From NCBI GenBank assembly GCA_028280345.1, contig JANQLY010000004.1, positions 372,001-436,000 of the forward strand: a stretch of 64,000 nucleotides of DNA, read 5' to 3'. A model generated the notes under the pieces. The model was not told where the DNA came from. It ran no database searches and worked only from the letters and a program-made list of their open reading frames with translations. Positions 27,138 through 36,470 of this stretch are shown one piece after another. The position numbers were made by a program, and so were the translations under genes. This DNA comes from Pseudomonadales bacterium (lineage in GTDB: Bacteria; Pseudomonadota; Gammaproteobacteria; Pseudomonadales; UBA7239). Position 1 is the stretch's first letter. Every line of letters starts with the position of its first letter.

Positions 27138-30095
27138 TCAGGGCTGATCACTAACCAGAGTGATGGTAAAACAGGTGCCTTTGCCCTGATCCTCACCCGT
27201 GCCAGGAAAAGCCGGGCTTTCCACTTGAATTGAGCCGTAGTGCTCTTCAACGATACTGTAAACCAGTGCCAAACCGAGGCCTGTGCCTTCGCCGGCCTCC
27301 TTGGTGGTAAAAAACGGTTCAAACAGACGTTCGCGATATTCTTCCGGGATGCCGCTGCCTTCGTCGATGACCTTGATAACGCAGTGATTGTCGTCGCTTT
27401 CAGCGCGTACCCATATTTGGCTGTTATCGGGGCTGGCATCGCGAGCATTACTCAGCAAATTAATAAACACCTGGGTAAGGCGTTGGTCATCACCAATCAC
27501 CATAGTATTGGCAGAGACTTCGTTGACAAACGTGACATGGGTTCCAGACTTGTGGAGTTTGAGCAGATTGATGGCTTCCTCAATGCAGTGATGGATATCA
27601 ATGGACTGGTGGTTTTCCTGCTCTGGCGTGCCGCTGTGGGAAAAATTCACGAGGGAGCGCACGATATTGGAAATACGTTCGGTCTGTCCGAGAATCTGAC
27701 CTGCGGTTTCTGTGACATCCTCCTCGCCATCCTCGTCGAGTTGTAAATTTTGTGCAAGACAGGCGATGCCGGTTACCGGATTGCCGATTTCGTGGGCAAC
27801 GCCGGCGGCGAGGCGACCTACGGAAGCGAGGCGCTCACTGTGAATCAGTTCTTCTTCAAGGCGCTGTGTCTCAGTGAGGTCTTCAAGCATGATGACCTGA
27901 TTGTCCTGGCGGCTGGTTAGTGTGCTGCTGATATTGGCCTTGTGCAGGTTGATCCAGTGTTGCTGACCGCGCAGGGTGATACGCTCTTTGTACAGGTGTT
28001 CCGGCTCTCCGTGGAAAAAATTGCCGATCAGGTTGCGCCAGGGATCCGGTAGTGCATTGAGGTTGGAACCGAGTACTTCGGAGGCGGAAATGCCAGTGAG
28101 GGTTTCCATGGCGCGATTCCACATCACGACTTCGGTGTCGTGACCGAAGGAACAGATTGCCATCGGCAAATCCTCGAGAATCTGGCGGTGGTAGCGACGC
28201 ATATTGTCGAGTTCGGCGGCGAGCCCCGTGAGGTGGTGACGGTACTGGTTTAGCTGGGTTTCCGCGTAGTAAATATCTTCCGTCAGTTGGGTTTCCGGGG
28301 TTTGATATGGCAGCAGGCGGTCGATTAGCTCATGGGCCAGTGCCGAACCCATGAGTCCCGACAGGTTGGCCTCAAGTTTGTCGCGCAAGCGGCGCAAGGC
28401 ATAGGGTCGTTGTTCGTTTTCAGGTAGTTCCAGCTCGGCGAGAGCGCGATTGACCTCGGCATTGGCAATATTTTCGCCGAGCTCCTCGCTAAGTCGCGAT
28501 TTAATTTCTTCGGCAGAGGAAATGTCGAGCTCCTGGCGCATTGGCTTGTTCAAGGAGTCAATCGAACAGATTTCAGCGCTGTTACGTTCTGCTTCCGTGG
28601 GCTCAGTCAGTAGTGAAACAATAACAAACGCGAGCGTGTTAGCGCCGAGGGCAATGAGCGAAATGTCACTCCAGTTTTCCATGCCAAGGCTGATTGTCAG
28701 GCCGAGCACGGGTAGTTCGACAAGGCGAATGTCATAGACCATCGGGCCGAGCAAGCCGAGTAGCCAGATTACGGTTCCGATCAATAAGCCGGCAAAGAAT
28801 CCGTTGCGGTTGGCCCTTGGCCAGTACAGCACCGCGAGAATACCGGGAAGAAATTGCATGGTTTCGATAAACGCGATAATTGCCAGGTTGGAGAGCCCCT
28901 GGGTGTTATCGAGCAAGGCATAAAACAAATAGCTCAGGGTGAGAATGCCGACAATGGTGGCGCGACGCAGCCACACGAGGAAACGGTAAAAATCTTGGGT
29001 GGAGGCAGGTCTGAGTACCGGCAGGATCAGATGGTTCATGCACATGGTGGTCAGTGCGAGGGTAATCACAATCATGGCGCCGGTGGCGGCAGACAGGCCT
29101 CCGATATAGGCGAGCAGGGTCAGTTCTACATTGTTTGCTGCCAGCGGAACGCCGAGTGTGAAATATTCCGGGGCAAGGTCGGTGCCGATTTCAAAACCGG
29201 CCCAGAGAATTGGGAAAATGGGCAGGCTGATGATGAGCAGGTAGAGTGGAATGCCCCAGCTTGCGAGGTGCAGGGTGTCGATACGCTGGTTCTCGCGAAA
29301 TCCCATGTGGAATACATGGGGCATGGCAATGGCAGTGGAGAAAAACAGCAATAGAAGAATATGCTGAGCGGTGGGGCGAATCGGCGTGTGCAGCACCTCG
29401 ATATTTTCCGGATGCAGTACGAGCCACCACTGCAGTTGCGGCAAACTGCCAAATACACCGTAGACAGCAAACAGGCCAACAGCGGTCAGGGCAATAAGTT
29501 TTACCACGGACTCAAATGCGAGCACAGTGACAAGGCCGCGGTGTTGGTTCTGGCTTGCACCGAACAAACCGGAGAAGGCGGCAATACCGAGGCAAAATAA
29601 AATTGCGAGGTGGTGGCCGGAGGCATTTTCTTCGAGTGGGTCCACGCCTGGGTCATAGGTAAGAATTTGTATGGTATCGGTAATGGCCTGAATTTGTAGT
29701 GCCATCAATGGCATCACGGCAAATAACATACAGCAGGTGGTAAGGCCGCCGACGCGGCGAGAGCGAAAGCGAAATACCAGTAAATCTGCGAGGGAGCCGA
29801 TTTGGTAGAGCCGTACCAGACGAAATAATGGCGAGAGCAGAATCGGCGCAAAAACAAATAGGCCACCGGTACCCATATAGTAGGCAAGAGCTCCGTAGCC
29901 GTATTCGTTAGCGAGATCGATAGCACCGTAAAAAGCCCAGGCGCAGGCAAATACACCGAGCGACATCACATACATGATTGGGTGCTGGGTGACTTTCTCC
30001 GGCAGCCAGCCTTTTTCCGAGCAGTAGGCGATGCAGAATAGCAGGGCCAGGTAAGCTGAGCCGATGGCCAGAATCGTGGAAAGGCTAAAGGTCAT
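27138..30095 (-). CDS. cbrA: Sensor histidine kinase CbrA-like with SLC5 symporter domain
   Basis: 985 residues. The N-terminal ~480 residues form a sodium:solute symporter-like region with about 13 hydrophobic helices. Next is a linker rich in Glu/Leu (about 490-600), a PAS domain ([23 protein letters not shown]), then the HisKA domain with phospho-His about H768 ([12 protein letters not shown]) and the HATPase with N-box [10 protein letters not shown] and G boxes DEGSGIP and GEGTGLGL. This fused transporter-kinase build is specific to CbrA-type proteins, which control catabolite use through CbrB. The start codon is overlapped by the end of a small upstream gene (30085-30264), which suggests coupled translation. 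Confidence 0.94.
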   Translation of the reverse strand: MTFSLSTILAIGSAYLALLFCIAYCSEKGWLPEKVTQHPIMYVMSLGVFACAWAFYGAIDLANEYGYGALAYYMGTGGLFVFAPILLSPLFRLVRLYQIGSLADLLVFRFRSRRVGGLTTCCMLFAVMPLMALQIQAITDTIQILTYDPGVDPLEENASGHHLAILFCLGIAAFSGLFGASQNQHRGLVTVLAFESVVKLIALTAVGLFAVYGVFGSLPQLQWWLVLHPENIEVLHTPIRPTAQHILLLLFFSTAIAMPHVFHMGFRENQRIDTLHLASWGIPLYLLIISLPIFPILWAGFEIGTDLAPEYFTLGVPLAANNVELTLLAYIGGLSAATGAMIVITLALTTMCMNHLILPVLRPASTQDFYRFLVWLRRATIVGILTLSYLFYALLDNTQGLSNLAIIAFIETMQFLPGILAVLYWPRANRNGFFAGLLIGTVIWLLGLLGPMVYDIRLVELPVLGLTISLGMENWSDISLIALGANTLAFVIVSLLTEPTEAERNSAEICSIDSLNKPMRQELDISSAEEIKSRLSEELGENIANAEVNRALAELELPENEQRPYALRRLRDKLEANLSGLMGSALAHELIDRLLPYQTPETQLTEDIYYAETQLNQYRHHLTGLAAELDNMRRYHRQILEDLPMAICSFGHDTEVVMWNRAMETLTGISASEVLGSNLNALPDPWRNLIGNFFHGEPEHLYKERITLRGQQHWINLHKANISSTLTSRQDNQVIMLEDLTETQRLEEELIHSERLASVGRLAAGVAHEIGNPVTGIACLAQNLQLDEDGEEDVTETAGQILGQTERISNIVRSLVNFSHSGTPEQENHQSIDIHHCIEEAINLLKLHKSGTHVTFVNEVSANTMVIGDDQRLTQVFINLLSNARDASPDNSQIWVRAESDDNHCVIKVIDEGSGIPEEYRERLFEPFFTTKEAGEGTGLGLALVYSIVEEHYGSIQVESPAFPGTGEDQGKGTCFTITLVSDQP

Positions 30096-30264
30096 CGCTT
30101 TCCTTATGGCCTAGTTGCAGGGCGAAGGTTGCAACCACAACAAAGGCCCACAGCAAAAATGGCCGATACCAGGAGCCCCCGGGGGTTTGCATCCAACTGA
30201 AAACCGTCGGCAAAAAGATATAGGCGGCGAGGATGAGCAGTAATATGGAACGCGGTATATACAC
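30085..30264 (-). CDS. CbrX-like small membrane protein overlapping cbrA
   Basis: A 59-codon gene with GTG start at 30264 and TAG at 30085-30087, overlapping the first bases of cbrA (start 30095) by 11 nt. An in-frame TAA lies three codons before the GTG, so this start is the first possible one. The product has two hydrophobic helices (LLLILAAYIFLPTVFSW and PFLLWAFVVVATFALQLG) separated by MQTPGGSWYR, and a short charged tail HKESDDL. The same layout (a small protein translationally coupled to cbrA) is known in Pseudomonas as cbrX. Identity to that protein is inferred from position and topology. Confidence 0.7.
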   Translation of the reverse strand: MYIPRSILLLILAAYIFLPTVFSWMQTPGGSWYRPFLLWAFVVVATFALQLGHKESDDL

Positions 30265-30298
30265 TTGCTGTTATCAAATAATGATCAATTACCGCAGT

Positions 30299-31249
30299 TT
30301 ACTCAAAACTCGGCGTTTCGAACACTCCCGGTTCGCTCTGTGTTATTGGGGATGTCGTTGCAGGTATAGCGGCGGGAATGGATGTGCGCTGCCAGTGTTC
30401 AACTGCCCATTGCAGAATACTGGTTGGATCGCTGTGGCATAGTGTATCGGGCGGATGCTGGTTAAGAAATATCAGTGCTTGATAGAGATTGTCAGAGGCG
30501 AGATTATCATCCAGTGGCGGCGCATGGTGTTGTTTGCTGAGCTTTTGCCCGAGTTCGTTGGTTGCTATCGGGATATGACCAAACTCTGGTAGCATCTGGT
30601 TGTTGCGCAGTAATTCAAATAATAATATTTGCCGGGCGGTAAGGTCGAGCAGATCTGCGCCGCGAATTATGTGTGTGATGTGCTGTTCTATATCGTCAAC
30701 GATAACAGCAAGCTGGTAGGCAAACAGGCCATCCTTGCGGTGAATAATAAAATCACCCGAGGTGTCGAAGAGATTTTGAGACCGGGTACCCTGGAACAGA
30801 TCGTTAAACTGTATTTCGCTGTCGATGTCGAGGTGTTTGCAGGCGCTCTGAATGTTAAGGCGTATTGCTGCTGGCGTATTGGTGTCGACGGATTGGTTGC
30901 GGCAAGTACCGTTGTAGATACCACCCATGGCTTTGAGGGCCTTGCGGGTACATTTGCAACGATAACTCAAACCCTGAACCTGCAGGGTATTCAGGGCTTC
31001 GCGGTAGGCTTTATGACGTTCACTTTGAAACAGAACGGCGCCGTCCCAATGTAGATGATGCGCCTCGAGACTGTCCAGGATCAGTTTTTCTGCACCGGGT
31101 TGTTCGCGCGGTGGATCGAGATTTTCCATACGCACGAGCCAGCGGCCTGAGTGGGCTCGTGCATCAAGATAACTTGCCAGTGCTGCCACGAGTGAGCCGA
31201 AGTGCAACGGGCCGGTGGGGGAAGGAGCAAAACGTCCGATATAGGTCAT
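30299..31249 (-). CDS. gluQ: Glutamyl-Q tRNA(Asp) synthetase
   Basis: 316 residues, a short paralogue of GluRS that lacks the anticodon domain. It glutamylates queuosine at position 34 of tRNA-Asp. Seen: RFAPSPTGPLHFGSLVAALASYLDAR with the HIGH-like HFGS, YRCKCTRKAL as part of the zinc site, DFIIHRKDGLFAYQLAVIVDD, and GQKLSKQH as the KMSKS-like loop. It lies between dksA and the cbr genes, in the standard order dksA-gluQ-cbrX-cbrA. Located 147 bp after dksA, with a terminator between them. Confidence 0.96.
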   Translation of the reverse strand: MTYIGRFAPSPTGPLHFGSLVAALASYLDARAHSGRWLVRMENLDPPREQPGAEKLILDSLEAHHLHWDGAVLFQSERHKAYREALNTLQVQGLSYRCKCTRKALKAMGGIYNGTCRNQSVDTNTPAAIRLNIQSACKHLDIDSEIQFNDLFQGTRSQNLFDTSGDFIIHRKDGLFAYQLAVIVDDIEQHITHIIRGADLLDLTARQILLFELLRNNQMLPEFGHIPIATNELGQKLSKQHHAPPLDDNLASDNLYQALIFLNQHPPDTLCHSDPTSILQWAVEHWQRTSIPAAIPATTSPITQSEPGVFETPSFE

Positions 31250-31344
31250 AAAAACCGGAATAATTGTCAGTATGCAGTCAGCTTAACGATTGATGTTGAG
31301 AGTGTCCATGTACAAGCAGAAAAAGAAGGCCGGGTAGAAAATAA

Positions 31345-31372
31345 AAAAGGGTGGCTAAGTAGCCACCCTTTT
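31345..31372 (-). terminator. Rho-independent terminator after dksA
   Basis: A perfect 12-bp stem AAAAGGGTGGCT / AGCCACCCTTTT with a 4-nt loop. On the minus strand T-tracts flank the stem. It lies 25 bp after the dksA stop codon. Confidence 0.9.
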
Positions 31373-31396
31373 GCTTTGCACACAACAACTAAATAA

Positions 31397-32197
31397 TTAG
31401 CTGCCGAGTTGTTTTTCCTTGATCTCTGCAAGGGTTTTACAGTCAATACACAGGGTTGCTGTTGGTCGCGCTTCAAGACGCTCAACACCGATTTCTATTC
31501 CGCAAGCTTCACAGTAACCGTAGTCGTCCTGTTCAATAAGTTCCAGAGTACTGTCAATTTTTTTGATGAGCTTGCGTTCGCGATCCCGGGTGCGTAGTTC
31601 CAGGCTGAACTCCTCTTCCTGGGTGGCGCGATCAGCAGGATCCGGGAAGTTGGCTGCTTCGTCTTTCATATGGGAGACCGTGCGATCCACTTCTTCCATT
31701 AGCTCGCTCTTCCAGGCATTGAGAAGGCCTTTGAAGTGTTCTTTCTGCTTGTCGCTCATATAGCTTTCGCCTGTTTTCTGAGCGTAGGGTTTAACACCTC
31801 CAACCAGTGTGCCGCTAGACTTTTTACCGCTTGCTTTTTTGATGGCAGTTTTCTTTGCCGGTGCTTTTTTGGTAGCAGCTTTCTTTGCGGGTGCCTTTTT
31901 TGCCGGAGATTTTTTAGCAGCGGCTTTCTTTGCCGGTGCCTTCTTTTTCGCCGGTGCTTTTTTAGCGGCGGCTTTTTTCGCCGGTGCTTTCTTCACGGTT
32001 TTTTTAGCAGCCGGTTTTTTGGTAGCGGTTTTCCTGGCTGGAGCTTTTTTCTTCGCGGTGGACTTTTTAGCAGTGGCTTTTTTCGCCGGTGCTTTCTTCA
32101 CGGTTTTTTTAGCAGCCGGCTTTTTGGCCTTTGTTTTTGCTTTGGTTGCCTTCTTGCTTTTTGCTGATTGGGACGCAGTCTTACGTTTTGCTGCCAT
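31397..32197 (-). CDS. dksA: DksA with long Lys/Ala/Pro-rich N-terminal extension
   Basis: 266 residues, against about 150 for E. coli DksA. The last ~130 residues are a normal DksA: a coiled-coil ([43 protein letters not shown]), then the zinc finger CEAC...CIDC, with the coiled-coil tip containing DxxDxA (DPADRA). This part inserts into the RNA polymerase secondary channel and works with ppGpp. The first ~135 residues are degenerate repeats of KKAPAKKA type, like histone H1 tails and AlgP. They should bind nucleic acid. The start at 32197 has GAGGT upstream; the frame is open further up but lacks such a signal. Confidence 0.93.
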   Translation of the reverse strand: MAAKRKTASQSAKSKKATKAKTKAKKPAAKKTVKKAPAKKATAKKSTAKKKAPARKTATKKPAAKKTVKKAPAKKAAAKKAPAKKKAPAKKAAAKKSPAKKAPAKKAATKKAPAKKTAIKKASGKKSSGTLVGGVKPYAQKTGESYMSDKQKEHFKGLLNAWKSELMEEVDRTVSHMKDEAANFPDPADRATQEEEFSLELRTRDRERKLIKKIDSTLELIEQDDYGYCEACGIEIGVERLEARPTATLCIDCKTLAEIKEKQLGS

Positions 32198-32502
32198 AGC
32201 TGTAACCTCGTTGTCTTGTTGCCGGTTGCTTTGCCGGTCCTTTTGCCAGAACGAACCAATAATTGCTCTGAGCATTGCCATTAGACTCCTTGCTTGAAAG
32301 GGCCTGTGAAAACAGGCGCAACAACCTACCAGATATTGGGTGCTTTCGCCACAGTTTTTTGGTGAAAATGCCAGCTCTGTCAATGTCATATCTTTACCTG
32401 GGTCAATCTGTTAACGTAAGGTAAAGCAAGGCCTGTAGCGATTGCCCGGAGATGGTGCGGGTATTTGCAGGTTGAGTATTACAGAAATTAATAAACTGTG
32501 TG
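32198..32502. other. Intergenic region between dksA and the aminotransferase gene
   Basis: 305 bp between two divergent genes. It holds the dksA leader and promoter region and one inverted repeat (32392-32426). I see no clear sigma-70 promoter, RNA gene or mobile element in it. Confidence 0.5.
32392..32426. promoter_or_regulatory. Inverted repeat, possible operator
   Basis: An 8-bp perfect inverted repeat CTTTACCT ... AGGTAAAG with a 19-nt spacer, in the divergent region of dksA and the aminotransferase gene. The half-sites loosely resemble MerR-family operators (TTTAC/GTAAA). No cognate regulator gene is nearby, so this is weak. Confidence 0.25.
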
Positions 32503-33684
32503 ATGGCCAGCCATTTTAACAACCCCGATTTATCTTCTATTACCTCTTTTCGTGTAATGGAGTTGTTGGCGCAAGCCAAACAGCTCGAAGCTGATGGTGT
32601 AAAGGTTATTCATATGGAGGTTGGCGAGCCGCGCTTTCCGATTGCCGAGCCAATACTTGATGCTGCGCAGCAGGCGTTGGTTAATGATGATATGGGGTAT
32701 ACCGAGGCTACTGGATCAAGCGCACTGAAACAGACGCTCGCAGATTTTTATCGTGAGCGTTATGACGTAAATGTTGAACCATCGCGTATCGTGATTACTA
32801 CGGGAGGGTCAGGTGCTCTGTTATTGTTGAGTCATTTGTTGATTCAGCCGGGTGACGGAGTGTTGCTCAGTGATCCGGGTTATCCGTGCAATAGTAATTT
32901 TGTTCGCCTTGTCGGTGGTGAAGCGCAGCTTATACCGGTAGGGGAAGAAAGTAACTATCAGCTTAGCGGTACCGCGGTTGCGCAGGCCTGGCGGGAGAAT
33001 ACCCGCGGAGTGATATTGGCATCACCATCGAATCCAACGGGTGAATTGCTTTGTCGTAGACAATTGTCAGATATTTATCAATCAGTTGCCGAGCGGCAAG
33101 GCTTCGTACTCGTGGATGAGATATATCATGGTCTGACTTACGGTGAAAAGGCGGTCAGTGCGCTTGAAGTAAGCGACGATGTTTTTGTGGTAAACAGTTT
33201 TTCAAAGTTTTTTGGTATGACGGGGATGCGTCTGGGTTGGATGGTGGTACCACAGGCCTGCGTAGCAACAGTAGATAAGCTTGCGCAAAACCTGTTTATT
33301 GCACCGCCGACATTGTCACAGCGGGCAGCTCTTTCAGTGTTTGAACCGATAACTATGAAAATACTTGAACGACGACGTGATTTGTTTCAACAGCGGCGCG
33401 ATTTTCTATTGCCGGCACTGCGTGATCTCGGCTTTTCCATTCCTCATGAGCCAGCTGGAGCTTTTTATTTGTATGCCGGGATTCAATCATTTCTTGAGCG
33501 CGGTATTGCTACAGATAGCGAAGCTTTTTGTGCGCGGTTGTTACAAGAGGAAGCGATTGCGATTACACCGGGCACGGATTTTGGTGAATACGGTGCCGCA
33601 GAGCATGTGCGTTTTGCCTATACGGCTGATATAGATGACTTGAAAATAGCAGTAGATAAAATGTCTCGTTTTCTCAATAAATAA
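32503..33684 (+). CDS. Class I/II PLP-dependent aminotransferase
   Basis: 393 residues, fold-type I. Seen: ITSFRVMELLAQAKQLEADGVKVIHMEVGEPRF (read in parts) at the N-terminus, GYTEATGSSALKQTLADFY, ILASPSNPTGELL with the Asn that binds PLP, VDEIYHGLTYG (Asp/Tyr), and NSFSKFFGMTGMRLGW with the Schiff-base lysine. C-terminal FRVRFAYT-like AEHVRFAYTAD contains the substrate-carboxylate Arg. Substrate cannot be fixed; such proteins in this position are usually aspartate/alanine-type aminotransferases. ATG at 32503 or GTG at 32500, no SD visible. sfsA follows after 17 bp, probably in the same transcript. Confidence 0.9.
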   Translation: MASHFNNPDLSSITSFRVMELLAQAKQLEADGVKVIHMEVGEPRFPIAEPILDAAQQALVNDDMGYTEATGSSALKQTLADFYRERYDVNVEPSRIVITTGGSGALLLLSHLLIQPGDGVLLSDPGYPCNSNFVRLVGGEAQLIPVGEESNYQLSGTAVAQAWRENTRGVILASPSNPTGELLCRRQLSDIYQSVAERQGFVLVDEIYHGLTYGEKAVSALEVSDDVFVVNSFSKFFGMTGMRLGWMVVPQACVATVDKLAQNLFIAPPTLSQRAALSVFEPITMKILERRRDLFQQRRDFLLPALRDLGFSIPHEPAGAFYLYAGIQSFLERGIATDSEAFCARLLQEEAIAITPGTDFGEYGAAEHVRFAYTADIDDLKIAVDKMSRFLNK

Positions 33685-33701
33685 GGTTAAAGCTATCGCG
33701 T

Positions 33702-34409
33702 ATGAAGTTTTCTCCTCCGCTTGAACAGGGTGTGCTGATTCAGCGCTACAAACGCTTCCTTGCTGATGTGAAACGTGGGGATGGCTCTGAAATAACAATT
33801 CATTGTCCAAATACAGGCTCAATGAAAAATTGTAATGTGCCGGGTTCTGCGGTCTGGTTTTCTGATAGTGCTAATGATAAGCGCAAGTATCGCCATACCT
33901 GGGAGGCGGTGAGTACCCCGCTGGGTTTTGTTGCCGGGGTTAACACTGGGTTGCCCAACAAGCTCGTCAAGGAGGCGATTGAAAGTGATGTGGTGAAACC
34001 CTTGCAAGGTTATGACAGTTTGCGCATGGAGGTGCCTTATGGCAAGGAGAAAAGTCGCATTGACCTATTGCTCGAATCCGGCAGCAAGCAATGTTACGTT
34101 GAAATAAAAAATGTCACTCTGGAGCAGAGTAAAACTGTTGGATTGTTTCCCGATGCTGTGACAACTCGCGGCGCAAAACATTTACGTGAACTGATACAGG
34201 TGAAAAAAAATGGTCAGCGTGCAGTATTGTTTTTTTGTGTGCAGCATACAGGTATTAAAACTGTAAAGCCGGCTTACGAGATAGATCCGGTGTATGGTGA
34301 AACCCTGCGCGAGGCGGTGGCAGCAGGAGTGGAGGTTATTGCCTATGGTGCAAGAATTAGTGCCGATGAAATAAAACTAACGAGAAAAGTAGTCTTTAAG
34401 CTTGACTGA
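33702..34409 (+). CDS. sfsA: SfsA family DNA-binding/nuclease protein
   Basis: 235 residues, full length. Seen: the OB-like N-terminal part LEQGVLIQRYKRFLADVKRGDG and HCPNTGSMKNCNVPGS, then KEKSRIDLLLESGSKQCYVEIKNVTL with the nuclease-like D...ExK core, and FPDAVTTRGAKHLRELI. In E. coli SfsA is a sugar fermentation stimulation protein that binds DNA and has been given nuclease activity. Downstream of the aminotransferase by 17 bp, as a two-gene unit. Confidence 0.96.
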   Translation: MKFSPPLEQGVLIQRYKRFLADVKRGDGSEITIHCPNTGSMKNCNVPGSAVWFSDSANDKRKYRHTWEAVSTPLGFVAGVNTGLPNKLVKEAIESDVVKPLQGYDSLRMEVPYGKEKSRIDLLLESGSKQCYVEIKNVTLEQSKTVGLFPDAVTTRGAKHLRELIQVKKNGQRAVLFFCVQHTGIKTVKPAYEIDPVYGETLREAVAAGVEVIAYGARISADEIKLTRKVVFKLD

Positions 34410-34419
34410 ATGCGGTTTT

Positions 34420-35229
34420 TTATAACCCAAGCATGCTTAAATCAAAGTTCTTGTAATAATTGGCTTGATTGTAAATTTTGTCTCGTAATTCTTGTGAAAG
34501 CTCATCGCCGCGACCGCTAATGCCTATATTTTTGTTGGTTTCCTGTGGTCGATTTTGTGCGGCATCCAATGCGTTGGTTAGTTCCTGTTCATTGTGCCCG
34601 AGGTTGTAGAATTGGTTGATGTCGGCAAGCACTGCTGCGGGGCTGGCAATCAGATCTTCGTATTTGAGCCAGTAGGCGCCATTGTACTGCTGCCATGTGA
34701 GTAGAAAATTGAAATGCCAGGGTAAGGACATATCAATAATAAAACTCAAAATGCGCTGCTTGTCCCATTGTGTGATATCGGAAGGGATATAGACATTGGG
34801 TGCCATGAATTCAATGGAATAGTCAGCTTCTTTGCCATACTTGTCCATCGTGAAATAAAAGTCATGGATGCTGATTACGGAGTCAAAGATATTACGTGTT
34901 AACACGATGGGTTTTAAATCAAACTGTTTTATCAGTTTGTCGGTAACATGGGAGTAACGCAGGTGCAGGTGTGATGCGTAATGATCAAAGCCCTGATGAC
35001 TCATCACAAGCTTACGTATACACAATTCCCGTTCTCGAGCGCCTTCACCTGGCACCAGGTTGCAATTGTTATAGTTTGGCAAGCTGGTAAGAATCTTATG
35101 CAGGAATGTTGAGCCGGATTTTGGTGTGGCGCAAACTAGCAAACGGTTTTTGTCAGCGTGGAAATTTTCGCCGCGTGAGAAACGATTGAAGTCGACAATG
35201 AGCTTGTCGGCGGGAACGTTGTATTTCAT
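34420..35229 (-). CDS. Sulfotransferase domain protein
   Basis: 269 residues. The 5'-phosphosulfate loop is CATPKSGSTFLHKIL (about 32-46) and the 3'-phosphate-binding segment is LTRNIFDSVIS, followed by WLKYEDL near residue 187; these are the three landmarks of PAPS-dependent sulfotransferases. Cytosolic; acceptor unknown. It is convergent with sfsA (10 bp apart). The Rieske gene lies upstream in the same direction, 138 bp away, but a shared pathway is only a guess. Confidence 0.85.
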   Translation of the reverse strand: MKYNVPADKLIVDFNRFSRGENFHADKNRLLVCATPKSGSTFLHKILTSLPNYNNCNLVPGEGARERELCIRKLVMSHQGFDHYASHLHLRYSHVTDKLIKQFDLKPIVLTRNIFDSVISIHDFYFTMDKYGKEADYSIEFMAPNVYIPSDITQWDKQRILSFIIDMSLPWHFNFLLTWQQYNGAYWLKYEDLIASPAAVLADINQFYNLGHNEQELTNALDAAQNRPQETNKNIGISGRGDELSQELRDKIYNQANYYKNFDLSMLGL

Positions 35230-35367
35230 ATTCGTTAAAAATCTATGATTAAGCTTTCTTGTTCCAGTTTTATTGCGGCCTTATTCCAGTATTCATGTTA
35301 TACAGGTTGTTAATGAAGTTACCATATCCATAGAGGCTTATCCATGTAATCGATAGTTTTTTTTGGG

Positions 35368-35694
35368 TTATTCAATATCTACTACTATTTGCTCATCTTC
35401 AAGAGAGAAATTGATGGCTTCGAGCTGCTGGCCGAGACAGGGGCCGGAAATGCATTCGCCGTTATTAATTTTAAATAATGCGCCATGGGTAGCACACTGA
35501 ATATACTGTTTATCGTTATCGAGAAACTGATCTGGCATCCATTCCAGCGGCAGGCCGAGGTGCGGACAGTGGTTGCGGTAGACAAAAACTTTCTGCATTT
35601 TTTTAACTACAAACAGATTAGTGTCGCCAAGCAGAAAACCTTTGCAATGGTTTTCTTCAATATCGTCAATGGCACAAAGAGTATGGGTTGTCAT
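35368..35694 (-). CDS. Rieske [2Fe-2S] domain protein
   Basis: 108 residues, one Rieske domain. The cluster ligands are NHCPHLGLPL (CxH) and CATHGALF (CxxH), 25-30 residues apart as usual, with a further Cys-rich loop ISGPCLG that could stabilise the cluster. Such single-domain proteins act as ferredoxins or as subunits feeding oxygenases. No oxygenase gene is adjacent; the P450 at 6831 is far away. Cytosolic, no signal peptide. Confidence 0.88.
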   Translation of the reverse strand: MTTHTLCAIDDIEENHCKGFLLGDTNLFVVKKMQKVFVYRNHCPHLGLPLEWMPDQFLDNDKQYIQCATHGALFKINNGECISGPCLGQQLEAINFSLEDEQIVVDIE

Positions 35695-35729
35695 AGATTA
35701 TTCATTTAGATGGATGTTGTTGATACAGG

Positions 35730-36470
35730 TTAAGGGTAGCCACCATCTATGCGCAGGGTTTGTCCGGTCATATAACTGGCTTGTGTGGCGAGGAATAAAA
35801 CGGCGGCGGCGATGTCATCGGGCTCGCCGAGTCGTTTCAAGGGTATTTTGTTAGTAAGTGCCTGCTGGTCAGTAAATAGACTATTGTTGTTTTCTTCTGG
35901 CCATAAAATAGCACCAGGTGCGATGGCATTAACACGTACTGTGGGTGCGAGTTCCAGGGCGAGGGATTTTGTCAGCATGGCAAGCCCGGCTTTTGCAGCG
36001 GAGTAGACGCTGTAGTCAGTCAGTGGCTCGGTACTGAAAATATCAGTGATGTTAATAATGCAGCCGACACTGTCGCGCAATGCAGGAGCAAGTGCCTGAG
36101 ATAAAAATAACGGCGCTTTTAAATTGCTGGCCATCAAGTCGTCCCAGTGTTGTGGTTGAATGTCACCAAGCGGGGTAGCGTAAAACTGCGAAGCGTTGTT
36201 CACGAGTAAATCTATCCGCTGCCAGGGCTCAAGTGCCTGTTTGGCGAGACGGATAACGTCTTCGTGTTGATTGAGATCAGCATGTAAAACACACGCTGTA
36301 TCGTTCTTCTGTTGGTTTAATTCAATAGCCAAAGCTTCTGCATCTGCTGATGAATGATGGTAGTGAATCAGAACCCGATAGCCATGTTGGTGCAAGGTGC
36401 GCACAATGGTTGCGCCAATGCGTCGGGCGCTACCGGTAACAAGGGCAACGGGTTGATAACTAGTGTTCAT
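35730..36470 (-). CDS. Pteridine reductase-like SDR
   Basis: 246 residues, a short-chain dehydrogenase/reductase. Seen: VTGSARRIGATI, the TGxxxRxG glycine motif typical of pteridine reductases, NNASQFYATP, catalytic YSVYSAAKAG (YxxxK), and APGAILWPEE, another mark of the PTR1/FolM branch. It would use NADPH to reduce dihydropterin or dihydrofolate. The ATG at 36470 overlaps the end of cca by 4 bp. A longer in-frame reading upstream lies inside cca and is not used. Confidence 0.85.
   Translation of the reverse strand: MNTSYQPVALVTGSARRIGATIVRTLHQHGYRVLIHYHHSSADAEALAIELNQQKNDTACVLHADLNQHEDVIRLAKQALEPWQRIDLLVNNASQFYATPLGDIQPQHWDDLMASNLKAPLFLSQALAPALRDSVGCIINITDIFSTEPLTDYSVYSAAKAGLAMLTKSLALELAPTVRVNAIAPGAILWPEENNNSLFTDQQALTNKIPLKRLGEPDDIAAAVLFLATQASYMTGQTLRIDGGYP

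Noticed and set aside
31736..32297. Phe/Ala/Gly-rich frames on the plus strand opposite dksA
   Set aside because: They arise from the antisense of the Lys/Ala repeat (TTT, GCC codons) and have no SD.
32198..32389. N-terminal extension of dksA up to 32389
   Set aside because: The sequence above 32197 has no SD or family resemblance, while GAGGT precedes the ATG at 32197.
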